Below are positions 28,018 through 38,149 of a stretch of 64,000 nt of DNA, one piece after another. The DNA is from Lysobacteraceae bacterium (GTDB lineage Bacteria; Pseudomonadota; Gammaproteobacteria; Xanthomonadales; Xanthomonadaceae), in contig JAUXUI010000062.1 in the NCBI GenBank assembly GCA_030681035.1, positions 1-64,000 on the forward strand. The letters run 5' to 3'. The notes under the pieces are model-generated. The model searched no databases. It worked only from the letters and a program-made list of their open reading frames with translations, and was not told where the DNA came from. A program made the position numbers and the translations under genes. How positions within the stretch are numbered: position 1 is the first letter of the stretch; each line of letters starts with the position of its first letter.

Positions 28018-30090
28018 ATGTACCGATATACCCGTTTGCTGCGATTGCAGATGCTGTTGGCCGTAGCTGGATCATTGATGTTTTCGGCGGGTTTGGTGGT
28101 TGCCGCCGAGCCGGCGTTGACGGCCAGTTCCCCCGATCATGTGTTGCAGGTACAGGTGCAGGTGCGCGATGGTCAGCTGCAATATCAGCTGAGCCGTTTT
28201 GGTGTGCCGGTGCTCGGCTGGTCGCGTCTGGGGCTGCAATTTTCCGATGCGTCATCGCTCACTGATGGCCTGCGCATCGCCGACAGCAGCACGCGCGATG
28301 TTGATGACCGTTGGGAGCAGCCGTGGGGCGAGCGCCAGTGGGTACGCAACCGTTACCGCGAACTGCGCGTCAACTTCACCAGCGCCGATGCGCCGGCAAT
28401 GGCGGTGGTATTTCGGGTGTACGACGAGGGCTTCGGGTTTCGCTATGAGGTGCTGGCCGATCCGCAGCACGCAAAACGCACGATCAGCAACGAGTTGACC
28501 GAGTTCGCGTTCGCTGCTGATCACAAAACGTGGTGGAACGGTGCCTACCTGCCCAATCGCTACGAATACCTGTATCGCGAATCACCCCTGTCGGCGATCT
28601 GGAAAGCGGTAACGCCGTTGACGATGAAAACCGCGCAGGGTTTGTATCTCAGCGTACACGAGGCGGCGCTGGTGGATTACCCCGAGATGACCCTGGAGAA
28701 CGTCGGCGGCAACCGGCTCAAGGCCGATCTGATTCCGTGGTCGGATGGCAGCAAGGTGAAAACCGAAGGTGCTTTCGTCACTCCGTGGCGCACGCTCACG
28801 GTGGCGGAACGTGCAACCGGGTTGATCGATTCCGACCTGATACTGAATCTCAACGAGCCCAACACGCTGGGTGATGTGTCGTGGCTGGAGCCAGGTAAAT
28901 ATGTGGGCGTGTGGTGGGAGATGCACATCCGCCAATCGACCTGGGCATCGGGCGACAAACACGGCGCCAGCACCGCCAATGTGAAGCGCTTTATCGATTT
29001 CGCGGCCAAATACGATTTCAAGGGTGTGCTGGTGGAAGGCTGGAATGTCGGCTGGGATGGCGACTGGATCGCCAACAGCGACCTGTTCAATTTCACCACC
29101 CCGTACCCGGATTATGATTTCGACGGATTGTCGCGCTATGCCAAAAGCAAGGGCGTGCGCATCATTGGCCATCACGAAACATCCGGCGGCATCGCCAATT
29201 ACGAGAGCCAGCTCGAAGCCGCGATGGCCTACATGCAGGCGCACGATGTGCGTGCGATCAAGACCGGCTACGTCAAACAAAACGGTCTGATCGAGCGCAT
29301 TGGCGATGACGGCAAGCCAGTACACGAATGGCAACACGGCCAGTTCATGGTGCGCCATTACCAGAAGGTCGCAGAGGTCGCGGCGAAGCACCATATCGCG
29401 ATCAACACCCACGAACCAATCAAGGACACTGGCCTGCGCCGTACCTATCCCAACTGGATGACCCGCGAAGGCGCGCGCGGGCAGGAATACAACGCTTGGT
29501 CGGAAGGCAACGGCCCTGGGCATATCGCCAACCTGGCATTCACCCGCATGTTGTCGGGGCCGATGGATTTCACTCCCGGCATCTTTGATCTTGGCAGCAA
29601 GCAGGCCATCGATGAGCGTAACCTCAGCAGCACCCTGGCCAAGCAACTGGCGCTGTATGTGGTGCTGTACAGCCCGTTGCAGATGGCGGCCGATCTGCCG
29701 GAAAACTACGAGGCCAAGCCCAAGGCATTCCAGTTCATCCGCGATGTGCCGACGGACTGGGCGCAGAGCCGGGCGATCGATGGCGAGATCGGCGATCTTG
29801 TGGTGATAGCGCGCCAGGATCGCAACAGCCGCGACTGGTACCTCGGTGCGGTTGGCGATGAAAATGGCCGCTTGCTGAGTGTACCGCTGAGCTTCCTCGA
29901 ATCCGGGGTGCGTTATCAGGCACAAATCTACGCCGATGGCGTTGATGCGAGTTGGGACAAGAACCCCGAAGCGATCGAGATCAGCACCCGTGAAGTGACC
30001 AGTAATGACGTGCTGCGGCTTCGACTTGCGCCGGGTGGCGGCAGTGCGATTCGATTTGTGCCGTTGAACAAGGCCGGCAAATTGCGTTGA
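28018..30090 (+). CDS. Glycoside hydrolase family 97 (alpha-glucosidase-like)
   Basis: A 690-residue exported enzyme with a signal peptide ending near AGLVVAAEP. The family layout is visible: an N-terminal beta-sandwich (LTASSPDHVLQVQVQVRDGQ), a TIM barrel (YDFKGVLVEGWNVGWDGDW, IKTGYVKQNG, INTHEPIKDTGLRRTYPNWM, REGARGQEYNAWSEGNGPGH) and a C-terminal sandwich. Glu residues in HEPIKDTG and GARGQEY correspond in position to the acidic residues of SusB-type inverting alpha-glucosidases. It probably trims alpha-glucan oligosaccharides in the periplasm. The ATG at 28018 follows GGGAGG. It forms a pair with the following GH13 amylase. Confidence 0.88.
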   Translation: MYRYTRLLRLQMLLAVAGSLMFSAGLVVAAEPALTASSPDHVLQVQVQVRDGQLQYQLSRFGVPVLGWSRLGLQFSDASSLTDGLRIADSSTRDVDDRWEQPWGERQWVRNRYRELRVNFTSADAPAMAVVFRVYDEGFGFRYEVLADPQHAKRTISNELTEFAFAADHKTWWNGAYLPNRYEYLYRESPLSAIWKAVTPLTMKTAQGLYLSVHEAALVDYPEMTLENVGGNRLKADLIPWSDGSKVKTEGAFVTPWRTLTVAERATGLIDSDLILNLNEPNTLGDVSWLEPGKYVGVWWEMHIRQSTWASGDKHGASTANVKRFIDFAAKYDFKGVLVEGWNVGWDGDWIANSDLFNFTTPYPDYDFDGLSRYAKSKGVRIIGHHETSGGIANYESQLEAAMAYMQAHDVRAIKTGYVKQNGLIERIGDDGKPVHEWQHGQFMVRHYQKVAEVAAKHHIAINTHEPIKDTGLRRTYPNWMTREGARGQEYNAWSEGNGPGHIANLAFTRMLSGPMDFTPGIFDLGSKQAIDERNLSSTLAKQLALYVVLYSPLQMAADLPENYEAKPKAFQFIRDVPTDWAQSRAIDGEIGDLVVIARQDRNSRDWYLGAVGDENGRLLSVPLSFLESGVRYQAQIYADGVDASWDKNPEAIEISTREVTSNDVLRLRLAPGGGSAIRFVPLNKAGKLR

Positions 30091-30161
30091 GCGGTTTTGT
30101 CGTTGTGCGTTTCACCCACGCCATGTTGGCGAGGTGGCTTCAAGGGTCTGGAGGCGCCGCC

Positions 30162-30232
30162 TGTCGCCCACAGGGTGGGCTCCCACACCGACGATCACCG
30201 CTGTTTTGTAGGAGCCCACCCTGTGGGCGACA
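30162..30232. repeat. REP-like inverted repeat pair
   Basis: The left arm at 30162-30187 (core GTCGCCCACAGGGTGGGCTC) and the right arm at 30207-30232 (GAGCCCACCCTGTGGGCGAC core) form a 26-bp inverted repeat with one mismatch and a 19-base spacer. It fills most of the 239-base gap between the GH97 and GH13 genes and could form a strong hairpin in their shared transcript. Confidence 0.87.
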
Positions 30233-30329
30233 CAAGGCGCCGACCCCTGCACCGATCTTGGGTGGCGATGGGCTACGTCAGTCGCGTATTGGGGCTGATC
30301 AGCAACTGCGTTTCACACGGGAGTACTGC

Positions 30330-32216
30330 ATGAATCGATTTACCGTACTTTGGTCTGTGGCACTGGCCGTAGCGCTGGCTTGTGTTGCGGCACCGCCGGC
30401 GCTGGCACAAACGCCAGCCGTTGCTGCGAACTACAAAGCCATCGAGCGGCCGATCCAGGATGAACTGATCTACTTCGTGATGCCCGACCGTTTCGCCAAT
30501 GGCGATCCGGGGAATGATCGCGGTGGTATCGCTGGTGATGCCGATCACCACGGCTTTGACCCCGGCCACAAAGGTTTTTTCCACGGTGGTGATTTACAGG
30601 GCCTGCGCGAACGCCTTGCATACCTGCAAGGCATGGGCATCACTACGATCTGGGTGACGCCGATTTTCAAGAACAAGGCGGTGCAGGGTGGGCCGGGGCA
30701 GCGCAGCGCCGGCTATCACGGTTACTGGATCACCGATTTCACCCAGGTTGATCCACACCTTGGCGGCAATGCCGAGTTCAAGCGACTGGTCGATGCCGCG
30801 CACGCGCGCGGCATGAAGGTGATCATGGATATCGTCACCAACCATAGCGCCGATGTGATCCAGTATCGCGAATGCGGCATCAGCGGTGATCTGGCCAGCG
30901 GCGATGCCAGCCAGACCTGCCCGTACCGCTCGCTTGCGCAGTACCCATATACCACCCGCGGTGGCATTCAGGGTGAGCCGATCAATGCCGGTTTTGCCGG
31001 CGATGCACCCTTGCAGCAGACGCCGGAAAACTTTGCCAAACTGCGAGACCCCGGTTTTGCCTACACCCCGTTCGTGTTACCGGAAGAAGCCAGCGTCAAA
31101 GTGCCGGCATGGCTCAACGATCCGATTTATTACCACAACCGCGGCAACTCGACGTTCAAGGACGAGAGCGGCTTGTACGGTGATTTTGCCGGGCTGGATG
31201 ATCTGTTTACCGAACACCCGCGCGTGCTCGCCGGCATGATCGACATCTACAAGCAGTGGATCACCGAGTTTCGCGTCGATGGCTTTCGCATCGATACTGC
31301 CAAGCACGTCAACGACAGTTTCTGGCGCGGTTTCATCCCTGCGATCCGGGCCCATGCCAAGGCCGAGGGCATCCCCGATTTTTACGTGTTCGGCGAGGTG
31401 TTCGATCCCAACCCCAAAGTGCTGAGTCGGTTCACGCGCGAGGCGGCATTCCCGGCGGTGCTCGACTTCGCGTTTCAAAATGCATTGCGCGAGGTGATCG
31501 CCGATGACGCTGGCCCGCGCCGGTTGCAGAAGTTGTTCAAGGACGATGCGCTGTATGCCGATGGCAGCAAAGGCGCCGCGATGCTGCCGATCTTCAGCGG
31601 CAACCACGACATGGGCCGGATCGGTCACTTTCTGCTGCAAGCGACCGCAGGCCGGGCCAGCGATGAAGAGCTGCTGCGTCGTGCCACCCTCGCCAATGCG
31701 CTGCTGCTGTTTTCGCGCGGCGTGCCGGTTATTTATTACGGCGATGAGCAGGGCTTTACCGGTGATGGTAACGACCAGGATGCGCGTGAGGACATGTTCC
31801 CCAGCCAGGTTGCCAGTTACAACGACAATCGCTTGATTGGCAGCAAGGCCAGCACCGCCGGTGACAATTTCGACACTGCCCATCCGCTGTATCGGGCGAT
31901 TGCCGAGATGGCACAGGTACGACGCGATTATCCGGGGCTTGCACGTGGCGAGCAGGTCGTGCGCATGGCCGGAAAGAAGGCCGGCTTGTATGCATTTTCG
32001 CGCATCGACACCCGCCGTAACGAGGAATTTCTGATCGTTATCAACAACAGCAGCGAACCGCACATGGAGATGGTGGAAGTCAGTGTCGGCGGTCAGCTAT
32101 GGAATCGCCTGATCGGCGAAGGCGAGGCCACACTGCGTGGTCATCGTGGCCGGGTACGGGTTGAACTTCCGGGTCTGTCGTACGTGGTGTATCGCGCGAC
32201 CTTGGCTGCTGGTTGA
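30330..32216 (+). CDS. Alpha-amylase family glycosidase, GH13
   Basis: A 628-residue exported glycosidase with a signal peptide ending at PALAQTP. The four GH13 regions are present: VIMDIVTNHSADV, FRVDGFRIDTAKH (nucleophile Asp322), FYVFGEVFDPNP (acid/base Glu356) and FSGNHDMGR (Asp427). The N-terminal motif IYFVMPDRFANGDPGND is typical of cyclomaltodextrinase and extracellular amylase groups. It should hydrolyse alpha-1,4 glucans. The ATG at 30330 follows GGGAG; the longer upstream reading runs through the repeat pair and is rejected. Confidence 0.92.
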   Translation: MNRFTVLWSVALAVALACVAAPPALAQTPAVAANYKAIERPIQDELIYFVMPDRFANGDPGNDRGGIAGDADHHGFDPGHKGFFHGGDLQGLRERLAYLQGMGITTIWVTPIFKNKAVQGGPGQRSAGYHGYWITDFTQVDPHLGGNAEFKRLVDAAHARGMKVIMDIVTNHSADVIQYRECGISGDLASGDASQTCPYRSLAQYPYTTRGGIQGEPINAGFAGDAPLQQTPENFAKLRDPGFAYTPFVLPEEASVKVPAWLNDPIYYHNRGNSTFKDESGLYGDFAGLDDLFTEHPRVLAGMIDIYKQWITEFRVDGFRIDTAKHVNDSFWRGFIPAIRAHAKAEGIPDFYVFGEVFDPNPKVLSRFTREAAFPAVLDFAFQNALREVIADDAGPRRLQKLFKDDALYADGSKGAAMLPIFSGNHDMGRIGHFLLQATAGRASDEELLRRATLANALLLFSRGVPVIYYGDEQGFTGDGNDQDAREDMFPSQVASYNDNRLIGSKASTAGDNFDTAHPLYRAIAEMAQVRRDYPGLARGEQVVRMAGKKAGLYAFSRIDTRRNEEFLIVINNSSEPHMEMVEVSVGGQLWNRLIGEGEATLRGHRGRVRVELPGLSYVVYRATLAAG

Positions 32217-32226
32217 GCCGATGGAT

Positions 32227-32249
32227 ACGACGAAAGCGTCGTGGTTTTG
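32227..32249 (+). terminator. Probable terminator after the GH13 gene
   Basis: ACGACG and CGTCGT form a 6-bp stem closed by AAAG, followed by GGTTTTG. It is placed 11 bases after the amylase stop in the gap before the convergent gabT gene. The stem is short and the T run brief, so termination may be partial. Confidence 0.5.
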
Positions 32250-32335
32250 TAACCTTGGAAAAACACGAGCTGTCACAGCCGGAGCCATCACAGTCATTCG
32301 CCGGTGGGTTTAACGCGTGCCGCCACGTCAACGCA

Positions 32336-33619
32336 TCATCTGCGCACATCGCGCAAGGCTCGCTCCAGCAGCGCCAGGCCTTCCTCAAACACCGTAGTTT
32401 CCACGGTTAGCGGCACCAATACGCGGATGGTGTTGGCGTACACGCCGCACGACAACAAAATCAGGCCCAGCTCGGCCGCGCGTGCAGTAAGCGCTTTCGC
32501 CGCATCGGGGTCGGGCGTGTTGTCGCTGCCGGGCACGATCAACTCGAATGCGCTCATGCCGCCGAGGCCGCGAATCTCACCGATACCCAGCAAAGTCTCG
32601 TGTTGCAACACTTCGATGAAATCGCGCAGCCGCTCGCCCAATGCAGTGGCGCACTCCAGCAGGTTTTCGTGCTCGATTGCCTCGAACACCGCCAGCGCGG
32701 CGGCGCATGCAACCGGGTTGCCGCCGTAAGTGCCGCCAAGGCCGCCCGGTGCCGGTGCGTCCATGATCTGCGCACGGCCAACCACCCCGGCCAGCGGCAA
32801 GCCACCGCCGATCGACTTGGCGACGGTAATCAGATCCGCAGTGACCTGGTAATGCTCCATCGCGAACAGCAGACCGGTGCGCGCGAACCCGCTCTGGACC
32901 TCGTCGGCGATCAACACGATGCCGTGCGCATCGCAAAGTGCCCGCAGCGCAGTCATGAACTCCGGCGGGGCGACCACAAAACCGCCTTCGCCCTGCACCG
33001 GCTCGATCAGGATCGCCGCCACCCGCGACGGCTCGATGTCGTACTTGAACAGATGCGCGATGTCGTCGAGCGCATCGGCCACGCTGACGCCATGGTAAGC
33101 ATGCGGAAAACGCGCGTGGAAAATGTCTGCCGGAAACGGTCCGAAACCGACCTTGTAAGGTGCCACCTTGCCGGTGAGGCCCATGCCCAGTAGGGTGCGG
33201 CCATGAAAGCCACCGGTAAACGCGATCACCCCGGAGCGGCCGGTATAGGCGCGGGCGATCTTCACTGCATTTTCCACTGCCTCCGCGCCGGTGCTGACGA
33301 ACACGGATTTTGCCGGCCCGTTGATCGGCGCGCAGGCATTGAGCTTTTCCGCCAGTGCGATATACGGCTCGTATGGCATCACCTGAAAGCAACTGTGGAC
33401 AAATGCAGCCAGTTGGCGCTCGATCGCGGCCATCACTTTGGGGTGGCGGTGGCCGGTGTTGAGTACGCCGATGCCGCCGGCAAAGTCGATGTAACGCTGG
33501 CCATCGGCGTCCCAGATTTCCGCATTCTGTGCGCGCACCGCGTAACGCTGGGTGGCATGGCCGACGCCACGGGCAACGGCGTGTTCGCGGCGTTGTTGCA
33601 ACTCCTGATTGGCGCTCAT
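32336..33619 (-). CDS. gabT: 4-aminobutyrate aminotransferase
   Basis: A 427-residue class III aminotransferase. Motifs: FAGGIGVLNTGHRHPKV, FVSTGAEAVENAVKIARAYTGR, GFHGRTLLGMGLTGK, LIADEVQSGFARTG and VAKSIGGGLPLAGVVGRA, whose Lys should carry PLP. The sequence fits GabT (GABA to succinic semialdehyde), though related enzymes act on 5-aminovalerate. No gabD is adjacent. The ATG at 33619 follows CGGAG; an upstream extension in the divergent promoter region is unlikely. Confidence 0.88.
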   Translation of the reverse strand: MSANQELQQRREHAVARGVGHATQRYAVRAQNAEIWDADGQRYIDFAGGIGVLNTGHRHPKVMAAIERQLAAFVHSCFQVMPYEPYIALAEKLNACAPINGPAKSVFVSTGAEAVENAVKIARAYTGRSGVIAFTGGFHGRTLLGMGLTGKVAPYKVGFGPFPADIFHARFPHAYHGVSVADALDDIAHLFKYDIEPSRVAAILIEPVQGEGGFVVAPPEFMTALRALCDAHGIVLIADEVQSGFARTGLLFAMEHYQVTADLITVAKSIGGGLPLAGVVGRAQIMDAPAPGGLGGTYGGNPVACAAALAVFEAIEHENLLECATALGERLRDFIEVLQHETLLGIGEIRGLGGMSAFELIVPGSDNTPDPDAAKALTARAAELGLILLSCGVYANTIRVLVPLTVETTVFEEGLALLERALRDVRR

Positions 33620-33758
33620 CACATCGCTCCGTTGCGGATTATCAAGCACAGTGTCAAATAAAATCAACACCGCTGCAAGTCACTTCGGCGCATGCCAATG
33701 CGCCCTTGCGCAATCGGGCACGGACAGGCAGGATTTAATATTCATTCAGGAGGCGGCC

Positions 33759-35987
33759 ATGGACGCAATTCGAACACACAATGCCTTGCGATCAGTGCTG
33801 ATTGCGCTAGCGCTGGGCTTGGGGTTGTCGGTTTGGGCGCAGGCTCCTGGATCGGACGAAGCGCTGGCGCTGGCTGCGCCGATCGCTGCTGAGCCAATCC
33901 CTGAAATCACTTTGGCTGCCGCTGATGCCGCCGCCGTGCGCGAACCCAGCAATGCCGAGGCATGGGGCGGCGCCCGCAGTGGCGACGAGGCCATGTTGTC
34001 CGATCGCGTGGTCAACTATGCCATCGAAGCCAGCCTCGACCCGGACGCGCACACCATGCAAGGCCAGCAACGGCTGACCTGGCGCAACCGCAGTGCGCAA
34101 CCGGTGGCTTCGGTTTACCTGCATTTGTATCTCAATGCGTTTGAAGGTCCGGGCAGCCTGTTTTTCACCGAACAGCGCGAGCGCGGCTTCGGCTTTCGCA
34201 GCGAAGTGCCGATGGATGACGGCGAGTGGGGTTACACCGAGCTCAAGCGCGTCGAGCAGGGCGGTATCGCGGTGCCGTGGCAGTTTGTACACCCCGATGG
34301 TGGCCCGGAAAGCGATCACACCGTGGTTCGCCTCGACCTGCCCGAGCCGGTGGCGCCCGGCGCCAGCACCACCCTGGAAATCGATTTCTTCAACCAGTTG
34401 CCGCGCGTGGTTGCCCGTACCGGCTACTTCGGCAGCTTTCATCTGGTGGCGCAGTGGTTCCCGAAAATTGCGGTGCTGGAATTGCCCGGCGAGCGCGGCG
34501 CTACCGCACCGCGCTGGAATGCCCACGCCTTCCATTTGCACAGCGAGTTCCATGCCGATTTTGGCCTGTTCGACGTGCGCATCACTGTGCCCGAGGGCTA
34601 TCGCGTGGGCGCCACTGGCGAATTGCAGGGCGAACCCACGATTAGCGACGGCAAGGCCACCTGGCATTTCGTGCAGGGCGACGTGATCGACTTCGCCTTC
34701 ACCGCCGACCAGCGCTTCGCCGAACCGCTGGTGGGTTACTACGAAGGTGAGGGCAGCCCGACGGTGACGGTGCAGGTGCTGTATCCGCCCGAATACGCCA
34801 GCAATGCAGCGCCGGTGCTCAAAGCCACCATTGATTCGCTGGACTATTTCTCGCGCACACTGGGCGCGTATCCGTATCGCACGGTCACTGCCGTCATCCC
34901 GCCGTACAACGCCGGTGAAGCGGCCGGCATGGAGTATCCGACATTTTTCACCGCGGATAGCTACGACGATGTCACCCCCGGCACCCTCAACGCCCATGGC
35001 CTGGATTTCGTCACCATCCACGAGTTCGGCCACGGCTATTTCATGGGCCTGTTGGCATCCAACGAGTTCGAAGAACCGATGCTCGACGAGGGCCTCAACG
35101 AATACTGGAACAACCGCATGTTGAGCGAACGTGGGCAGAGCGTGCCGTTGGCTAACCGCATGCTGAAGCGACTGGGTTTCAACGCCCAGTTTCCACAATT
35201 CCAGGCCGAGCGCATGGGGGCAATGCTGCGCGAGCCAGCCGATGGCATCGGTGCCAACTCCTGGGAGCGAATGTCCAGCTCCAGCTATGGTTCGGTGTAT
35301 TCGCGTACCGCCACCGTGATGCGTGATCTGGAGGCGCAACTGGGCACCGAGGCCACACAAAAGGCGTTCAAGGCCTATTACGCGCGTTGGTCGTTTCGTC
35401 ACCCGAGCATTGCCGATCTGCGCGAAACGCTGGCCGAGGTCAGTGGTCAACGCGCACTGGTTGAGCGCGTATTCGCGCAGCAGGTGTACGCCACCAGCAA
35501 GGTGGATGATCGCATCGCCGAGTTCAGCAGCGAGGAAGTGCTGCCGCAGCCTGGAACCCAACTGATTGACTCCAAACGCAGTGAGCTGGACAGCGATGCG
35601 ATTGACGAGCAGATCAGCGCTACGCGCAAGGAATGGAAGAAGGCCAATCCCGATGCCAAAGAAGGTACTGGCCCGTATCCGTTCCTTACCCGCGTACTGG
35701 TTGCCCGCCAGGGCGCGGCAGTGCCGCAGACCTTGCGCGTGATCTTTGCTGACGGCAGCGTGGAAACCGCACGATTCGATAGCGACCAACGCTGGCAACG
35801 ATTCAGTTGGAGCAAGCCGGTACGCGCGCTGTCGGTACAACTCGACCCCGAGCAGCAGCATTACCTCGATGTCAGCAAGGCCGATGATGGCCGCACGCTG
35901 GAACCGGATAAAACCCTGGCGCGGCGCTGGAGCAGCGATGCTGCCGCCTTCCTGCAAAATCTATATGCCTTGTTGGTGACCCTATGA
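33759..35987 (+). CDS. M1 family metallopeptidase
   Basis: A 742-residue exported aminopeptidase-like protein. A signal peptide is followed by an Ala-rich linker. Zinc ligands are in HEFGH (residues 421-425) and Glu444 in EGLNEYW, the exact spacing of gluzincins (HExxH-18-E). YNAGEAAGMEYPTFFT replaces the usual GAMEN exopeptidase motif with GMEYP, as in the group of M1-like enzymes found next to ABC or membrane partners. CAGGAGG precedes the ATG at 33759. The next gene overlaps it by four bases, so the two products probably cooperate at the inner membrane. Substrate unknown. Confidence 0.9.
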   Translation: MDAIRTHNALRSVLIALALGLGLSVWAQAPGSDEALALAAPIAAEPIPEITLAAADAAAVREPSNAEAWGGARSGDEAMLSDRVVNYAIEASLDPDAHTMQGQQRLTWRNRSAQPVASVYLHLYLNAFEGPGSLFFTEQRERGFGFRSEVPMDDGEWGYTELKRVEQGGIAVPWQFVHPDGGPESDHTVVRLDLPEPVAPGASTTLEIDFFNQLPRVVARTGYFGSFHLVAQWFPKIAVLELPGERGATAPRWNAHAFHLHSEFHADFGLFDVRITVPEGYRVGATGELQGEPTISDGKATWHFVQGDVIDFAFTADQRFAEPLVGYYEGEGSPTVTVQVLYPPEYASNAAPVLKATIDSLDYFSRTLGAYPYRTVTAVIPPYNAGEAAGMEYPTFFTADSYDDVTPGTLNAHGLDFVTIHEFGHGYFMGLLASNEFEEPMLDEGLNEYWNNRMLSERGQSVPLANRMLKRLGFNAQFPQFQAERMGAMLREPADGIGANSWERMSSSSYGSVYSRTATVMRDLEAQLGTEATQKAFKAYYARWSFRHPSIADLRETLAEVSGQRALVERVFAQQVYATSKVDDRIAEFSSEEVLPQPGTQLIDSKRSELDSDAIDEQISATRKEWKKANPDAKEGTGPYPFLTRVLVARQGAAVPQTLRVIFADGSVETARFDSDQRWQRFSWSKPVRALSVQLDPEQQHYLDVSKADDGRTLEPDKTLARRWSSDAAAFLQNLYALLVTL

Positions 35988-36868
35988 TTACGCCATTGCG
36001 TCAATCGGCCGCATCCATCGTGTTTCACAGCGCGCGCAGCATGTTGCAGTGGCGATTATTGCTGCTCTGGTTGCTGGCGTTGCTAATACCCACCGCCATT
36101 GCCGTGCTGCCGATAACGCGCCTGCTCGGCCAGCACTTTGATTACGCGGTGCAGGCACCGCAATGGGCCACGCACTTCGATGGCATCGCCTTGGCCGAAC
36201 TGGTCAACGTATTTTCCGGCAACACCGGCACAGCAGTGAGTAGTGCGGTATTGCTCGGCGTGCTGTTCAGCCTGCTGCTGTCGCCATGGCTCACTGGTAC
36301 CGTGTTCGTTGCGCTTCGTGCGCACACGACGCCTGGATTCACTGCCTTGCTCATCGGCGGCCTCAAGGAATACGGCCGCTTCTTTCGCATGCTGCTATGG
36401 GCATTGCTGCCGATGGGCATCGCCATGGCGATTTATGTTGCGTTGTCGGGCATGGCGGATGACTATGCCGAAAAAGCCATTCTCGAAGCAGACGCCAAAC
36501 ACATCGGCTGGCTGGCGCTGGCCGGTGGTGGCTTTTTCTTGTTGCTTGCGCATGCCAGCGTGGAAACTGGCCGCGCCTGGCTCGGCATCGATCAGTCCAA
36601 ACACTCGGCCATTCGCGCCTGGTGGCGCGGTGGTCGGCTGTTGTTGCGGCGGCCGCTGAGCGTGCTCGGTATCTACCTGCTCAGCACCGTGATCACCGCG
36701 CTGATTTACTTGCCGTTGTTGCTGTTGCGCGCACACACCCCCGCCGTTGGTGCATTTGGCCTGCTCGGTGCATTCGTGCTTGCCCAGCTTGCCGTTGCGA
36801 CAATGGCCTGGGGCCGCGCCGTTCGATTGGCTGGCCTCGGTGCATTGGTAAAGCAGCAGTTGCCGTAA
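35984..36868 (+). CDS. Polytopic membrane protein coupled to the M1 peptidase
   Basis: A 294-residue protein with about six hydrophobic helices, such as LQWRLLLLWLLALLIPTAIAVLP, AVLLGVLFSLLLSPWLTGTVFVAL, FRMLLWALLPMGIAMAIYVAL and LSVLGIYLLSTVITALIYLPLLLL. I do not recognise a named family. It starts within the last codons of the M1 peptidase (ATGA overlap), which implies joint synthesis and perhaps a shared complex. Helix-rich content and absence of catalytic motifs suggest a structural or anchoring role; this is inference. Confidence 0.75.
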   Translation: MITPLRQSAASIVFHSARSMLQWRLLLLWLLALLIPTAIAVLPITRLLGQHFDYAVQAPQWATHFDGIALAELVNVFSGNTGTAVSSAVLLGVLFSLLLSPWLTGTVFVALRAHTTPGFTALLIGGLKEYGRFFRMLLWALLPMGIAMAIYVALSGMADDYAEKAILEADAKHIGWLALAGGGFFLLLAHASVETGRAWLGIDQSKHSAIRAWWRGGRLLLRRPLSVLGIYLLSTVITALIYLPLLLLRAHTPAVGAFGLLGAFVLAQLAVATMAWGRAVRLAGLGALVKQQLP

Positions 36869-36898
36869 GCAGGCATTGCATGGGCGCGGCTATGCGCG

Positions 36899-38149
36899 CT
36901 AGCCGTGCCGCACCTGGCCTTCGCCGCGCACCACCCAGCGTTCAATGGTGAGCGCGGCCAAGCCCATCGGGCCATAGGCATGTACGCGCGAGGTTGAGAT
37001 GCCGATTTCGGCACCGAGGCCCAACTCACCGCCATCGCTGAACCGCGATGAGGCATTGACCATCACTACCGCCGAACGCAGGCCGTGGATGAAACGCTCG
37101 GCGGCATCGGCATCGCGGGTGGCGATCACTTCGGTGTGATCGGAGCCGTGCTGCTGGATGTGGGCGATGGCTTGATCGATATCATCGACCACGCGCACGG
37201 CCAGGATACGATCAAGAAACTCGGCGCCAAAATCGCTTTCGTTTGCCGGCACCACGCCGGCATAAATCGCGTGGGTTTGCGGGCAGCCGCGCACCTGCAC
37301 GCCGAGCGCACGCAGGCGCACCACGGCGTTGGGGATGAAGGTGGCGGCGATATCGCGATGCACCAGCATCGTTTCCAGCGCGTTGCATACCGCTGGGCGG
37401 GTGGTCTTGCCGTCGATCAGCAGTTTCAGCGCCAATGCCGGGTCGGCGCTGACATCAACATACAAGTGGCAGACGCCTTTGTAATGCTGGATCACCGGCA
37501 CCCGTGCGTTGTCGGTGACGAAACGGATCAGGCCTTCGCCACCGCGTGGAATCACCAGATCGATCAAGCCCTGCGCCTGCACCAACTCGCGGATGCGCTC
37601 GCGGTCGGTATCAGTAATCAGGGTGAGCGCGGCTTCGGGCACGCCGTGCGCAGCCAGCGCACCATGCAAGGCTGCGGCAATCGCCAGGTTGGAATGCAGC
37701 GCCTCACTACCGCCGCGCAACACCACGGCATTACCGGCCATCAGGCACAGGCTGGCGGCATCGGCAGTGACGTTTGGCCGGGCTTCGTAGATCATCGCGA
37801 CTACGCCGAGCGGGATGCGTACACGCTGCACCCCAAGGCCGTTCGGGCGCTGCTCGCTGTGGGTGACTTCGCCCACCGGATCAGGCAACTCGGCAATCTG
37901 GTTGAGTGCGGCAACCACGGCATCCAGCCGCGACGGGTTCAGCCGCAGCCGATCGATCAGCGCCGCATTTTGTTCCGCTTCGTTGGCTGCATCCACATCG
38001 CGTGCGTTGGCGGTGAGGATGGCGTCGCGGCCATCGGCCAGCGCTTGCGCCATGGCGTGGATCAGGGCGCGTTTGGCCTCGCTGCCCATGCCGGCGACGA
38101 CTTGCGCTGCCGCACGTGCGGCCTGCAGTTGTTCATTGAGGTTGGTCAA
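36899..38149 (-). CDS. proA: Glutamate-5-semialdehyde dehydrogenase (gamma-glutamyl phosphate reductase)
   Basis: A 416-residue NADPH enzyme of proline synthesis that reduces glutamyl-5-phosphate. Motifs: [43 protein letters not shown] (catalytic Cys), [20 protein letters not shown] and [25 protein letters not shown]. All are intact. Its start shares ATGA with the end of proB, the order being proB then proA on the minus strand. Proline formation would nevertheless need an active proB, which is damaged here. Confidence 0.95.
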   Translation of the reverse strand: MTNLNEQLQAARAAAQVVAGMGSEAKRALIHAMAQALADGRDAILTANARDVDAANEAEQNAALIDRLRLNPSRLDAVVAALNQIAELPDPVGEVTHSEQRPNGLGVQRVRIPLGVVAMIYEARPNVTADAASLCLMAGNAVVLRGGSEALHSNLAIAAALHGALAAHGVPEAALTLITDTDRERIRELVQAQGLIDLVIPRGGEGLIRFVTDNARVPVIQHYKGVCHLYVDVSADPALALKLLIDGKTTRPAVCNALETMLVHRDIAATFIPNAVVRLRALGVQVRGCPQTHAIYAGVVPANESDFGAEFLDRILAVRVVDDIDQAIAHIQQHGSDHTEVIATRDADAAERFIHGLRSAVVMVNASSRFSDGGELGLGAEIGISTSRVHAYGPMGLAALTIERWVVRGEGQVRHG

